Positions 1 through 12,032 of a stretch of 64,000 nt of DNA are shown here, in pieces (positions within the stretch are counted from its first letter, which is position 1; each line of letters starts with the position of its first letter). This stretch comes from Sclerodactyla briareus (taxonomy: Eukaryota > Echinodermata > Holothuroidea > Dendrochirotida > Sclerodactylidae), in the NCBI GenBank assembly GCA_026419785.1, contig JAODTK010003777.1, positions 1 to 64,000 of the forward strand, in the 5' to 3' direction. The notes beneath the pieces were generated by a model that had not been told where the DNA came from, ran no database searches, and saw only the letters and a list, made by a program, of their open reading frames with translations. A program made the position numbers and the translations under genes.

Positions 1-760
1 GGCGTTTGACCCATCCTCACCCAGCACCCCATTGGTACCCCACAAAGCACTGCAGTAACTATAGGTCATTACTATAATCAGCCAAAAAGTAGTTTGAACC
101 CCCAAAACTGCCCGTATTTCAAAAAACCTGCGCCCCCAATCCAAAGTTGAATGTTATTAGTGTCATTCCTCCTAAGAATACTGTTCCAACATTGAAATGG
201 GGGAGGGGGGCTGGGCATGACTTCCGTCCAAATTGACCATCCCAGCTCCAAATTACAGATTACGTGAAGCTTCGTCCACCACATGTGGCGGGGATTGTAG
301 GCCATACTGAGGGGAGGGTAGGCCTGACCAACTGGGTCCACCATGTTCAACATAACACAGAGAGCAGTGACGGGACAGGATTTTGTCTGTGGTAAGCCGA
401 ATATGTGCCCAAAGAAGAAAAGTGAAGATTGATGGGCATGCTTAACGCACTCTTGCTATATCTACCTCCTCATACCTGACATTGGACACACAGGTTCAAT
501 GTTATCCCTGTGCCTGCCCCTCCCCCCCCCCACTCTCGGCCAACTGGGAAGAGGCACTTAATATGCTCTGGAATATTTCTTATTTTAGCTCAAACCAGTT
601 TGATGGGGGAGCTTTTGTGATCCTGCCATTAGTCTATCTACTAATTATGTTTGTGTACCACAATGACTTTTGGCGTTCCCACAAAAATGCCTTTAAGCGG
701 CCAAGTGTCAATCTTTGATTGAGTTGCCAAAATTTGAAACATGATGAGCATTGTCCACTA
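1..760. other. No gene recognised
   Basis: Short open frames here have no recognisable motif or flanking splice signals. Several short G or C runs interrupt the sequence. It may be upstream intron of the peroxidasin gene or flanking DNA. Confidence 0.5.
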
Positions 761-1150
761 GGAATTTCTGACCTGTGAAGGTCAAGAGGTCAAAGTCATT
801 AAAGATCCAATTGGCCCATTTTTTGTTACAATTACCAATGTATCTTCTCCTACAAAAAGCCTTAGATTTTCTTGAAACCATGTCATAATGTTCATTGGGT
901 TAGCGCTCCTTCAGATTGTACACGAGTTCGATTGGAACGTCATTTATAATGCCATTAGAGTTTAAAACAGTAACATCTGGTGAAAAGGATTGAAAGAAAA
1001 TCATAGGCCTATAACAGTCATACTTTGATGAATTTGGTACAGAACTTGGAAACAATGTTCCATGACCACCTGGGACAACTTTGACCGTGAAGGTCAAGGT
1101 CAAATGGTTATTAAAGAGAATAAGGGGGGCTATTTTGTTACATCTACAAA
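760..1150. repeat. Diffuse dispersed repeat with AGGTCA motifs
   Basis: Two related segments, at about 770-880 and 1060-1160, share the pattern gaaggtcaaggtcaaa, then an attaaag stretch, then a 'ttttgttacatct/ttttgttacaatt' block and a codon-poor tail. The same style recurs at 44.7-45.3 and 46.6-48.0 kb. The AGGTCA motifs look like nuclear-receptor half-sites, but here they are most simply part of the repeat. Confidence 0.4.
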
Positions 1151-2880
1151 ATGCATAATTTTCTGCTATGAAGGGGATTGGACTGTTCTCAAATTGCAGT
1201 CTAAGGTTTCTCAAATAGTGCTTCTTCAGACATGTTCACAAAAAATGTACATGTTCATGTTATCCTGAGGTCGTTTAATTTAAGATGATTCCAATGGAAA
1301 AGTTGACATATTTCCCATGATCCTTTTCATTTCGTCCCATAATTCACTCGGAGATCTGACCTCGCAATCTAGCCCTGTACTGTATGCCGCGTCTTTCGAC
1401 ATGGTATATACCGTATATACCACGTAGGCAGACAAAAAACCGAGGGGGAATTGTTATTGCGTCCCAAGAACCTTTGAAAAGCGTACGGCTGTATTTCACT
1501 CCATTGGTATATTACCAAGTCACCACTTCGAAAGAACGCACCATACTGGACATGCAATACCGACGTACGTACACGGCCCGAGCGAGCGATTCGCGCAGTT
1601 ACTCGAAAGTGGCCACTTGATATTCGCGTTCCACGGAATATAGGAATACTCCTTCTAATAGTGAGATGTGTAGTGAATGTGAATAGAGATATTTCAGAAG
1701 TTCTTTATGGAAGATCGGGAGCAATAGACTCTTGAAAACAAGGATTTGGGGCGGCAATTTGCACAGCAAGGTTTGAGGCAGAGGGTGTCGTATTCGTAGC
1801 GTGAACGTTGGAAGCCCTATATGATAGTTAAGTACTGGGCCTAGAAGTATACGATCACTACAGCAACAAGTCAGTAGCCTAGCCTAGCTACGATAATGTT
1901 AAAATCTGCGATCGAGAAAAACCATGGAGAATCATCAGATAAGGAAACAGGCTTGTAGATGGGTTTGATCAAAACACATTCACAAAAGGATCGAATCCTG
2001 TTATTGCAAGGTGTCTTCGAATAACTTTTCTGATCTAGGCTAAGTGTGCGCCCGTACAAAATCATAAGCAAGTTAGGCATGAGTAGCTTAGCCTACTGAT
2101 GGCTACCTTTTGGGAATTAATAGAGCCAGTTGAAATTACCATTTTTATTTCTCTAAATAATTCACCCAATAATACAATTTGCCGGAAAGAAACTTCACTA
2201 TGGCCCAGAAAAATGTTGCAGTTTGAAGGATTGCCCTTTCTGCGACAGTCACCGTAGCTAGGGGATGGGACAGCGAAACAGTATGGCTGGGGTAGAATTA
2301 TCCCGGGGGCATGTACCACTGTTTTCAGAGTAAATTGTGTAGCAGTAGTTGCAAACGCACACTTTGGGAGTCAGGAGACAAACTTGGGCTAAGAAGGAGG
2401 CTGTTGAGATTGGTGTTAAGGGTGGGGTTCAGGGATAGGAGTGGGTGAAGGTTACGGTAGGTGTAGATGTTCGTAACAAAAACGATTTTGTGATGACATC
2501 GAATGGATATTCGGACTCCTCCTCGCCACAATCGCGACAAACAAACTGTGTGACACTACTTTAATACATCCAAGTACACATGAGTAACATTACAGTATGC
2601 AAAGAATGCCGTTTTGTTCGCCTGAAACTGGACAAACTTACTTTTAGCAGCATTTCTTATGAAACGGTTGAGGCCAATTTTGACGAGATTTGGTAATATA
2701 GTAATGTAGTATCAGGGTTGGGTTAGGACCAAACCGGACTAGTTATTGGGGCGAAACTCACTATAAAAGGAGGGTAATTGGCCCATTTTATAATATTCAT
2801 TGTTCAAGTCCATTAGCAAGATTACAGATGAACCGTTAAACTGCTATGGGAGACTGGTTTGGCACATGGGGGAAGTGAGG
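1151..2880. other. No gene recognised
   Basis: No exon with convincing coding character was seen on either strand. Around 1400-1440 there is a small self-complementary stretch (gtatataccgtatatacc). The rest is unique-looking AT-rich sequence. Confidence 0.4.
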
Positions 2881-3600
2881 TCGATGAAAATGATTAGATT
2901 TACAGTGTTAAAAACATTGCTAAGAAGCTGGTCTAATGGCTAATTATGTGAAATTTCAAGTTTGTAAGATTTCTCAAACTTGACAGTTTGAGTACTGGCT
3001 TCTCTAAATCCAGTCCTGAAATTAGTTAACAGCACGATTCAGGGTCAATGGAGTCATCATGTGTTCTAATTGCGTAATTATGCAAATCATGATAAGTGGT
3101 TGGATTTTAATGACACCTGGTGGGGTAGTTTTACTTCAGTTCCCGAGGAATTTTTCATCATGGAGCTTCTGGGTAAATGGAGGGGGTAATCAAACATACT
3201 TGTCTAATGTGAATAATTTATGAGTTTTAATGTAAAGTTACCCGATTCCCATGAAACTGTTGTAGGTATGAACGTATCATGATTCAAACAGTTTTGAATG
3301 AGACTGGAAGTTATTCAGTTAGTTATTTGCGCATAGTTCATTCCAAATTCAAAGTTGTTAGATTTCTATGAAGCTTGATGCGTTATGGGCCCACCTTCAG
3401 TTCCATTTTTTTTTACATGACTCAAGTCACGGGGGGATTCATGTCGTGTATAATTTGTTCAGTCATGTGAATTGGGTCAAGTAGGTTGGTAAGATTCCTA
3501 TGGAAAGTGTGGTCCACCAGTGGTCCTGACATATATTTCAAATGAGAAAATGGGTCCAATGAAAGTTGAAGATGTGTCTAATTTGCTTAAGTCAGACAAT
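2880..3600. repeat. Dispersed repeat with 'aattatgcaaat' blocks
   Basis: The segment contains loosely repeated modules: a 'gattttctatgaaactt'-like block, a 'gggtcaa' block and an 'aattatgcaaat' block. Similar modules occur at 11.3-11.8 kb (other orientation), 21.5-22.1 kb and weakly at 62.1-62.3 kb. It is probably an old, internally repetitive transposable-element family. Boundaries are approximate. Confidence 0.4.
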
Positions 3601-4814
3601 TCAGTCATATTTCCCCCAAAAACCTGTACTCCTTCGGTTGAACATGGTCAAAAAGTTCAGTAATGTGAAATTGTTCACTGGTTATTAAGCTGTTTCTATT
3701 AAATGCTATACAAAAAATTTGGAGCAAGACATGGAAGCCTTGTAATTGTTTGCATTGTGAACTAATAGAGAAAAAAACATTGATCGTGCAACCAGGTGAG
3801 ACTCTGGGGGTGATCACCTTGTACCCCTTGAAACATCTTTCTGAACAAAGTGAAAAGTTTAACAAAAATAATACAGAATGTCTATAAATTTCCCGAAAAT
3901 AGCGAAGGGACGCATCAATATGTCATGTATTTTACTTTTGCCTAAGTGTTAAGCCTGGCATTGGAGGTAAAGTGGGTGGCTAAATGAGACATGGTTAAGT
4001 GAAACTACCGTAGTCGCGTACAACTTTAATCTCAATTGACTGACTGTGTGTTCAGTGGTTACAACACACTTCCACATAACAGAACCTTGTTTACATTGGG
4101 AGTATTCAGTCTTCGGTGAGGACTGTAAAAGGCCTCAGCCAAGGGTAATGGGCCCAAAAACTATTTCTTGGGTTTGTAGGCCTTGAGTCATACTAATGCT
4201 TTCTACAAAGTTTAGCCAACAACCGTTTCAGCCAACTGAGCCAAGTACCCATTCAGCAAACCGTATCCATGGATGTTCGGCCAACCACGGGGGATGGTTT
4301 GGCCGCCTGCCTTAAATAGAACCAACATACTCTAATATCCATTCCATGTGGATACCGCCTATGCAATACTGTGTGTTGATATGTTCGTAACCATAGAATG
4401 CTCGAAGGTATCGATACAACGCCACCTAATAAGAAGGCCAAGCAGTGTATTTGAGCCCAAGAAATTGTCACAGGCTTTGAAAAGATTATTTATCTCACAT
4501 TTTTTTTTGTTTCTATAAACTCAGGTGTGTATGAGTCTGACGGTGCTGAAATAACAATCATTGAGCCCAGATCGAGGGGGGGATAGGTCAAAAACTAAGA
4601 ATCAAAACAGCATCACAGAATGAAAGTTCCCATACGTCATAATGCTCCTGGTGATCATTATGAGTGAAATATTATGAGCATTTATTTGAGTTTGAGCGTC
4701 AGCACCCATTGGTTGCTTTGTTGTAGAACATGTTTCGGCATAGGTTTGGGATATATAGGCAACCTAAAAATGGCACTACCAGACTTTGATCTCTATTTCT
4801 TCGTATATTTCCGT
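3601..4814. other. No gene recognised; probable intron
   Basis: No coding exon, RNA gene or clear repeat was recognised. It lies immediately upstream of the first recognisable peroxidasin exon, so it is probably intronic. A polypyrimidine-like stretch at 4788-4820 precedes the exon. Confidence 0.4.
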
Positions 4815-4929
4815 TCCCCCATCTTTGACGTAGAACCACAGTCGTTGACCGTCTGGAGGGGGGCACAGGATTTCACTGCTCCGCCATGGGGAGACCCAGA
4901 GCACGATATACACTGGCGCGCAAAGAACG
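4815..4929 (+). CDS. Peroxidasin exon: first half of penultimate Ig domain
   Basis: This exon encodes the N-terminal half of an I-set immunoglobulin domain of peroxidasin, an extracellular-matrix heme peroxidase. The start reads FDVEPQSLTVWRG, the typical A-strand and 'V..G' turn. A frame change near 4861-4890 then gives FHCSAMG, with the B-strand cysteine, and finally DPEHDIHW with the core C-strand tryptophan. The exon ends at a good donor (aacg|gtaaga, GT at 4930). The acceptor is not clear: no AG lies between the pyrimidine-rich stretch and the coding part, so the 5' end is approximate. The second half of the domain follows at 6615. The frame changes are most simply indel errors. Confidence 0.65.
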
Positions 4930-6614
4930 GTAAGATGCGCTGAGTGATCCATCCTCTAAATGGTTAGAACAGTTCTTCATTATTAGGTGATTATGGTATT
5001 TGAACATATCACTGTGCGTGTGGGACCCTACATATCTCACTTTTTTGTGCGAGTGTCTGTGTCACCCTTGTTTTTAACCAGATTTCTCTGGACATATATG
5101 GAGCGATTTTGATCAATTTTGTATGGCTATCAGTGGTTGGATGAACTCAATTTTGGATTTGGCACGAAGTCCACTAATCAAATAGGGTAGTAGCCTATTT
5201 TTTGTAATTCAATGTTGAGCTGGTTACTCAAGATGAACGAGCCATAAGAGCTTTGGTGATGTGGATCAGCATCAGATTATAGTACTAGCAGACCTTGACT
5301 GATTGGCTTCCAGCATAAAATATGCGAATTAGATAGTCAAATCTACCTAATTCATGCAAAATTAAAGATTTCTCAGGAATTTCATGAAACTTAGAAATAT
5401 GTTCCACCTTAATCTTCAGACAATTAAACAACAATTGGGGGTCCATGGAGTAATTCAATGAGCAAATCGCTCTGTTTTGGGCACCAAGATCATGGTGGAA
5501 ACAAATTAAATAGCCACTGATCTTGTGAAACAAAAGCTGCGATTCAAGAACCCACTGACAATCATCTTAATGATCCAGTATCCCCTCTCCAACCCACACC
5601 CACCCCAGATATCCTGGGAAAAATTGAAGGGGGATTGAAACAAAGGCAGTTGGACCCAACGTGCCAGATAGCAAAACCCCTTCCTTCCTGGCAACCTCCA
5701 TAACACAAAAATGAGGTTTTTTTAAAAATCCACAAGTTGGCAGGGATTAGGGTTATTCACAATAATGGGTGAGCCATCTGTGAATTGTATTTCAAATGAT
5801 TTTTAGTTGGACACTGTCTGGCATATAGTGCCCCTCTAACCGTACAGACACCCACAGTGTCTCCGGGCTTTTCACACCTGGCCAGTTCACTACTATTCAC
5901 AAGACACCTCACATGGTCCCCAGGCTTTCACCTGGCCAGGTTCACTCTAGCCTACTGGGACACCTACATGATCCCAGACAATGTAGTATGGAGTCTGATG
6001 GAATGTACATACAAACAGCTGCAGGTAGGATTGATGATGGTACTACTGTATGTACGTTGTTACTGAAATGATGGCCTCAAGGTAAGTGCTCTGTAATTCA
6101 TCTCAACCATGATCTCTGGCATTAAAGGGTAACTAAAGCCTCTGGTTTCAAACAGTGGTAAAGGCCTGGGTCTGAATATGAATGTGTGAATGAATCACTG
6201 AATTACTCAGTTGTGTCGTGCCCATAGACTTAGAAGCTCTAATCTGTGGTCCATTCAGCCTCAAAATAATAACTTTTCAAGACTTTTATACTATTTCACA
6301 CATCATCCACACCACTCACTGATGGTCGATTGAGGAATTTTGTCAACAATTTAGGCCATTGCTAATGGGTCCTAATGTAGACCAGGCATAAAATGCACAA
6401 CCACACAGGCTCTAACTTTATTAACGGAAAGTAGTATTAGTGGGTTTGAAACGGATAGTTTTTTTTCTTTCTCCAGCATTTATAATTATCATGCGTTGTC
6501 CCTTTAGGCTGCTATTTCAGCTTGATAGGCAGTACAACTGAGCATTAATTGATATTTATTTGATGGTATGCTGTTTCTCTAACGGTTACTGATTTGTTAC
6601 TCTTCTGTTTGTAG
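4930..6614 (+). other. Intron inside the Ig domain
   Basis: The intron runs from the gtaaga donor to the tgtttgtag acceptor at 6614. It splits the Ig domain between the B/C-strand half and the F-strand half. Apart from the short duplication at 5859-5970, nothing recognisable was seen in it. Confidence 0.6.
5859..5970. repeat. Tandem duplication of about 56 bp
   Basis: Two adjacent copies, 5859-5915 and 5916-5970, share the order gtctcc/gtcccc, then ggctttcacctggcca, then gttcact, then 'gacacctacatg'-like ends. The last part ('cacaagacacctcacatgg') resembles the end of the SINE-like family at 39.6-39.9 kb, so this may be a piece of that family. Confidence 0.5.
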
Positions 6615-6771
6615 GTCTGGCCCTCCCTAACGATCCCGGTACATGATAATGGGTGGCATGGCATTGAGAGTGGTGAGAGCTATGCAGGCAGACTCGGGAG
6701 TATATACCTGTCTGGCTGTGAACAAAGCTGGCCAGAACGAAGCCGAGGCACGGTCTACGTCAGAAACAGAG
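6615..6771 (+). CDS. Peroxidasin exon: second half of penultimate Ig domain
   Basis: This exon supplies the D to G strands of the Ig domain begun at 4815. The main frame contains the canonical F-strand motif ADSGVYTCLAVNKAG, with the Ig signature DSGxYxC and the second disulfide cysteine, followed by QNEAEAR (G strand). Upstream, LPNDPRY reads in another frame; one extra C in the 'gatccc' run near 6635 would join it to MIMGGMALRVV. The acceptor is tgtttgtag|gt and the donor ag|gtatga. Ig exons of this family are often split in the middle, as here. Identification as an Ig domain is firm. Assignment to peroxidasin rests on the catalytic exons downstream on the same strand. Confidence 0.85.
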
Positions 6772-8965
6772 GTATGAATATTCATTGTTGACTGGAGAAC
6801 AGCTATGATATGGACCTGCACCTCCCAGTGTTTGCGGTAGTTTGGTTAACTGGCTAATTTTGTGTAATACATCTGTTGGGCTTGTCCAGCCATTATTTGC
6901 ACATAACCATAGAAGCTATAGCGATATATAAATCATATCAAGCATGATGAGAGGTACCTCTAAAATGTAAAATAACAAAGAATTTAGTTTGGGAAGGTTT
7001 TGCATTTATAACCCAAATAAAGGAGCAAATTAGAATAAAAATGTTTCGAAAGTACTTGTTTAAATATGATGTTTCGGAGATTCCCATCTCCCTCTTCAGG
7101 TACAAAATTGTGAGTAGTCTCTTTGTCTTCAAGCATCACATACACATCCCCAAAATACACTTAGTAGAAAGGAATATCCATGTTGGTAGAGCTGGTTATT
7201 AATACTCACTTCATTACTTGGATAGGGAGATGGGAATTTCCGAAAAGGTTTGTAATTAAACATGTCCTTTCAAAACATTTTTGTTCTAATTGCTCCTCTA
7301 TTTGGTTCTATAACAGAGAATTTAAATTATTTGAATACTTTCTGCATTTTGTTTTCATGCCCACAAAATTGGCGTTTAGTTTTGGTCTACCAACCTTTGG
7401 TTATAAGAAATTACATATTAGCAGTGATCACTAAAGATTATTTAATGTGTCCAATATGCATGAATTATGCCAAGTTAATACTTGGTGGACATAGTCTCAA
7501 CATCTAGTTCCAATAGAATGAAATACTTTGAAAGCAACAGTGACACTGTTGTAATCTTTTCTACTCATTCCATGCACCCCATATATATTGGACCCTGCTC
7601 CCACCCCAGTCACTATCCAAGACCTGGCAATGGCCACTCCATCGCCCTCCTCATTTGCCAGGCAGAAAAGCTTTGATGAAAAGTGATATTTTGGCCAACT
7701 TAGCTTGTAAATTCTATAATTCAACCAGGCCTGGATGGTGATGTGTAGAATGGGGAAACTTGGAGAAACATTTGGTGTGTAATTTCTCTATGATGATTAT
7801 ACTAGACCAACATCCTGGAAACATGACAAGGGCACAGCCACCTGTTGAAAGTTGGGAGGCCCGAAGCCAGTGCAGTAATCTTTGTGTGTGTGCAAAATAA
7901 CAGTGTGGGAGGAGGCACTCATAATTGTGGGGGTTCACAACCCTCGACCCCCTCCTCCTCTATCAGCAGTTGCGTTCAGGGGAAAACAAGTCCACATAAG
8001 GTGTCCAAAATGGCTTGATCCAATATGGAAGCTAATTATGTAGGAACGGGACACTCATGTTTTGGTTCGACCCCAAAGTTATGTTCAAGTAAGGAATGGT
8101 AAGGTTGTAAGAACATATATATTGTTTTGGCCACTTCCGCCACATCTGCTAAAAGATTTCTGTGTAGGCAATAGCCTTTCAACCATTTTTGGCTCCCCTG
8201 GACACTGTTCAGAAATAGACTAGTGTCACCTTGTTGTGTAGTCACAATATTCTAGATAATATGGTCTCAGAAGATTTGAAAGTGGATGTGTAGCCACAAT
8301 TTTTGCAGTAGTGGCAGTCTTGAATTCTTGACAAAATTCTTTAACAGATTTTCTTGTTTTCGAAAACAGGGCAAATGATTTCAGACTAACTTGAGTTTTT
8401 GTCCCATAGGGACCCCACCAGCAGCCATTTAGTTGGCTAATTGCATGTTTTGGAAGCATAGCAATTTTTTTTTTCTAAAAGTATTCGTGGATACAATAAC
8501 CAGGAAAAAATTACCAAAAACTGTGGAGAGTTCTATGGACAAAAACTGCCTAAATTTAGAACCAAGATACAAAGTTTCAAGCCAAAGGAGTTTGCCTCAT
8601 TTGTTCTGAAATGTCTGGATTCTATGAATATGAATTGTGGGGGGGGGGGTGGTGCTGTATTCAGTCATATTCTGAGAAATTTTCACTATTTGCAATTGCA
8701 AGAGATTCAGAGATAAAAAACTGATTAGTTTCACATTTTTTTTTTTCAAGTTTTAATGAAGATGAGATCCTGCAAAAACTCTGGAATTGCCGCCGTGTTA
8801 TATTCTCTTATTTCATGCAAAAAAATACTGTACATCAGTCACAAACAAAGGTGGTTGTGGACATTGCCTGTGGTTGTTTCAAGGGCTCTATAACTAAAAA
8901 TGGGATAATTGTATTGAGCAATGAAGACACATCAAATATAGCTGTAATTAATTTCTCTTTTACAG
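6772..8965 (+). other. Intron between Ig domains
   Basis: This intron separates the two recognisable Ig domains. It contains the foldback element at 7003-7314 and a short G run at 8639-8650. No other exon or known element was seen. It ends in a strong acceptor (tttctcttttacag). Confidence 0.6.
7003..7314. repeat. Foldback (inverted-repeat) element
   Basis: The left arm (about 7003-7098) and right arm (about 7221-7314) are imperfect reverse complements over about 94 bp, with a spacer near 122 bp. Paired landmarks are 'aaaggagcaaattagaa' on the left against 'ttctaattgctcctct' on the right, and 'ttcccatctccct' against 'agggagatgggaa'. Inside the left arm, ggagattcccatctcc forms its own small hairpin. 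No transposase is encoded, so this looks like a MITE or foldback element or a head-to-head pair of one repeat. No target-site duplication was identified. Confidence 0.65.
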
Positions 8966-9223
8966 TGCTCCTCCTTCACCCAGTCCCCAGGGACAGTGGG
9001 GGGACCTGTGGGGCCAACGTTGAGACTTCCCTGTGCTGCCCCGAAGGAGACCCACGCCTGTCATCACCTGGTCTAAGGAGGGGTCCAGACACAGGACAGC
9101 CAGAAGTTTACAACCTCTGAGCTCGGTCTATTGATCACTGACGGGGGCAAGGATGATGAGGGACGTTATCAGTGTGCAGCCAGAAATAGCATTGGCTACA
9201 TAGCTACACAAATGACTTGATGT
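8966..9223 (+). CDS. Peroxidasin exon: last Ig domain (Ig4)
   Basis: This exon encodes the Ig domain closest to the peroxidase domain. Read across frame changes it gives GANVRLPCAAEG (B strand with cysteine), PVITWSKEG (C strand with core tryptophan), KFTTSELGLLITDGG (D and E strands) and DDEGRYQCAARNSIGYIA (F strand, DxGxYxC, second cysteine). The order and wording closely match the fourth Ig domain of vertebrate peroxidasin. The acceptor is strong (tctcttttacag). The donor is not evident: the exon runs into a region where its own last 35-40 bases recur in variant form, each followed in better copies by gtgagt, so the 3' end is approximate. Frame changes occur near 9022 and 9040. Confidence 0.85.
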
Positions 9224-9600
9224 CTTTATAATGAAAGCATGATACCATGTGTTTTGCTACCTGCCTACAACACATTGAACTTGATGGATACACAGTGTTG
9301 GCCACATTGCTACGCACATGGAACTTGATGTCTTTAGTAATTAGTGTTGGATACATGGTGTTGGACACTTGCTACACCAAAACTTGATGGATCCACTTGT
9401 TGGCTACATTGCTACACACATGGAACTTGATGTCTTCAGTTAGTAGTGTTTGAATCCCGTGTTTGCTACTGTCCTACACCATAGACTTGATGGATACAAC
9501 ATGTGTAATTTTTGGCTACCATTGCGAACACATATAAACTTGACATCTGGTGAGGTATAGTATTGGCTACATTTCACACACTGTCACAACTTCCACGACA
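9190..9600 (+). repeat. Decayed repeats of the Ig4 exon tail
   Basis: Starting inside the exon end, the block attggctacattgctacaca-catggaacttgatgtct recurs at roughly 9190, 9290, 9395 and, more decayed, 9515. It alternates with a shorter related block ('cttgatggatacac'). The repeated block corresponds to the codons for IGYIATQ and the bases after them, so the units appear to derive from the exon 3' end. Units differ by substitutions as well as indels. Confidence 0.65.
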
Positions 9601-10257
9601 AACTACAATGGAGTTCTCAAGTTTTTAGTTGGCAACCTGGGTTTCCCTTTGGCCTATGTGGTTACCAGATAATTATGTTGAAATCTCAGGTAATTACCTG
9701 CAAGGGACATAAAATGACTAAGGTCTATTTGATGACTGACACATTTTAAAAATGGGCGTAATGTCACTGGTTTATTGGTATCCCCTGCCTTGTCAAAAGT
9801 GAAATTATCCGCTCGTTCTTCCGACTCAAGCCTTTGTTTTACCTAGAATGACTTCTTCCTGGTGAGAATTTCTGAATCCATGGATAATTCACACCTGGCA
9901 CAGTTATGGACGTTCCCTTTGGATAAGATAACAATCACACTGTTCCTTCTCCCGGTCCCCCCTCCTTCCTGGATTGAGATTTTAGCCCCCCAAAGATGTA
10001 TTCAAACTTCTCATTATTGAGAAAGCTTTTTGATCAGGAATTCGCTGCAATCACCCTGTCTCACTTGCCACATTCTGATTATCCAATTATTTGTAAAAAT
10101 CTGTTGCTCCATGAATGTCTAGAAAGTTTCTCTCCAATAATGAATGCATATTTAAAGATCTGATGAATTATTTTCAATTATCGAATAGCTCTGGAAAGTT
10201 TGCTCTTAACATAATGACCTATTATCCATTGAAGACCTTTTTACCGAAACCGTCAAT
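9601..10257. other. Intron, non-repetitive stretch
   Basis: This lies between the two blocks of exon-tail repeats. No exon, RNA or repeat family was recognised. Confidence 0.5.
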
Positions 10258-11085
10258 CCGTGACCACACATAGAACTGAATATCTGTTGCTGTATCATAG
10301 GCTACCTTGTTACACACAATAGGAACTGAATATCTGGTGAGTGTAAATCGTGCCTACAATTGTTACCAGACATCGAACTTAATATCTATTGAGTGTATCT
10401 TGACTACATGTTTACAGAAATGTGACTAAAATTATGAGTGTATATTGACCTACATTGTTACAAGACATGGAATTCAATATCTGGTATAATGGTATGCTTG
10501 GCCACTCGTAACATCCATGGAATTCTATCTATTGAGTTGTATCATTGACTACATTGTTTTACAGACAGGGACTCACTATCTAGTGAGTGTATCATTGACT
10601 ACATAGTTACAGACAATGGACTCAATATCTGGTAAATGTATCATTGGCCACATTGGCCACATCGTAACATACATGAATTCATATCTAGTGAGTGTATCAT
10701 TGATTACATTGTTACAGACATGGGACTCAATATCTAGTGAGTGTATCATTGAATACATTGTTACACTCATGGAACTCAATATCTAGTGAGTGTATCATTG
10801 ACTACATAGTTTCCACCATAGAACTGAAGATCTAGTGAGTGTATCATTGACTACATAGTTTTACACACATGGAACTCAATACTTGTGAGTGTACGTTATC
10901 TTACATTGTTATAGACATGGAACTCAATTGTGTATCATTGGCTACTTGGTTATAGACATGGAACTCACTATCTAGTGACTTAATAGCATTTGCCTACCTG
11001 TTGCACCCATGAACCTCAATATCTGGAGTGTGACATTGATCAACATTAAACTCCCAGTCTAAGTGAGTATGCATTGGCTAAATTG
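10258..11085 (+). repeat. About 49-bp minisatellite carrying splice-donor motifs
   Basis: About sixteen units of roughly 49 bp. The consensus runs tcattgactacattgttac, then agacatggaactcaatatct, then agtgagtgta. At least eight units contain gtgagtgta or gtgagtat, a near-perfect 5' splice-site sequence. The first two thirds resemble the Ig4 exon tail (attggctacatagctacaca, then aaatgacttgatgtct). The array therefore looks like amplified copies of the exon-intron junction, now inside the intron. The outer units are more diverged than the central ones (about 10560-10860). Confidence 0.75.
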
Positions 11086-11299
11086 ACATATAATCAGGTC
11101 TTAGCATAACTATGCAACACCAAAGGCATCCCCCCCAGTGTCGCCGCCTTGTTTACGCGATCATTGTTTACTTTCTATTAGCACCGGCAAACAATTACAA
11201 GGCATTCCATGTGTTGCTTGCAAAATTTTGGTAATATCATTTAACAGAAACAGCCTACTAATCAGTGACCAATTTTCAATTTGAAAGGACTGATTGATT

Positions 11300-11830
11300 G
11301 ACAAGTTGTATAATAAGAGTAAAAGTTTGTGGAGATGTGACTAAAATTGCCTAAAGTAGCAAATTAGGCAATTTACCAAGTTTCATCCGGCAAACTTGTA
11401 AATTATTCATAAATTATGCAAATTAGACACGTTGAATTACCTCAAGTGACCCTGAATCCATGATAAAATTTTACCATTTATATTATTAAAACCTTACCAC
11501 CAGTTTCAGGAAAATCAAGGGCAACTTGAAGATTTTGAATAATTATGCAAAGTAATAGCGCATGACCTCCTTTGACCCTGAATCTTTTTGAACAGTTTTG
11601 GGATGAAGGTAGACCCAATCACCAAGTAGTTCCATGAAAATCCGACTAACTTTTGAATTTCACATAAATTATGCAAATTAGATTACTTAATTACCATATT
11701 TTACGCTGAAAATATGAATCAGTTCATCTACCTTATATCCCACATCTATGTGCCAAACCAAGTTACCATAGCACCTACGTTTCATCGTAATCTTGCTAAC
11801 GAGCCTTAACAATAAATTACATAAAATAGG
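11300..11830. repeat. Dispersed repeat with 'aattatgcaaat' blocks
   Basis: Several modules pair a 'tttcatggaaatc'-like block with 'ataaattatgcaaattaga' and a 'gaccctgaatc' block, spaced roughly 120-170 bp. They are the reverse-orientation relatives of modules at 2.9-3.6 and 21.5-22.1 kb. Confidence 0.45.
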
Positions 11831-11967
11831 CTAATTACCTTACTGATTATTGACTTTTGTGCCAAAATCTAATCAGATAATGTTCACCCAACCCCGATGC
11901 TACTCTAGAAATTTTGTGGCAATTGCACTTACCATTTGAAAGATATCATGCACAGAGAAAGTGGACC

Positions 11968-12032
11968 ACCACACACACACGCACGCATACACACACACAA
12001 ACACACACGCCTACACACAACAAACACACACG
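11968..12032. repeat. CA-rich microsatellite
   Basis: An interrupted (CA)n tract with acgc and aaca interruptions, within the long intron. Confidence 0.85.

Noticed and set aside
1-4814. Upstream peroxidasin exons (LRR, Ig1-Ig2)
   Set aside because: No LxxLxLxxN repeat or Ig F-strand DxGxYxC motif was found in any frame. These exons are probably outside the window.
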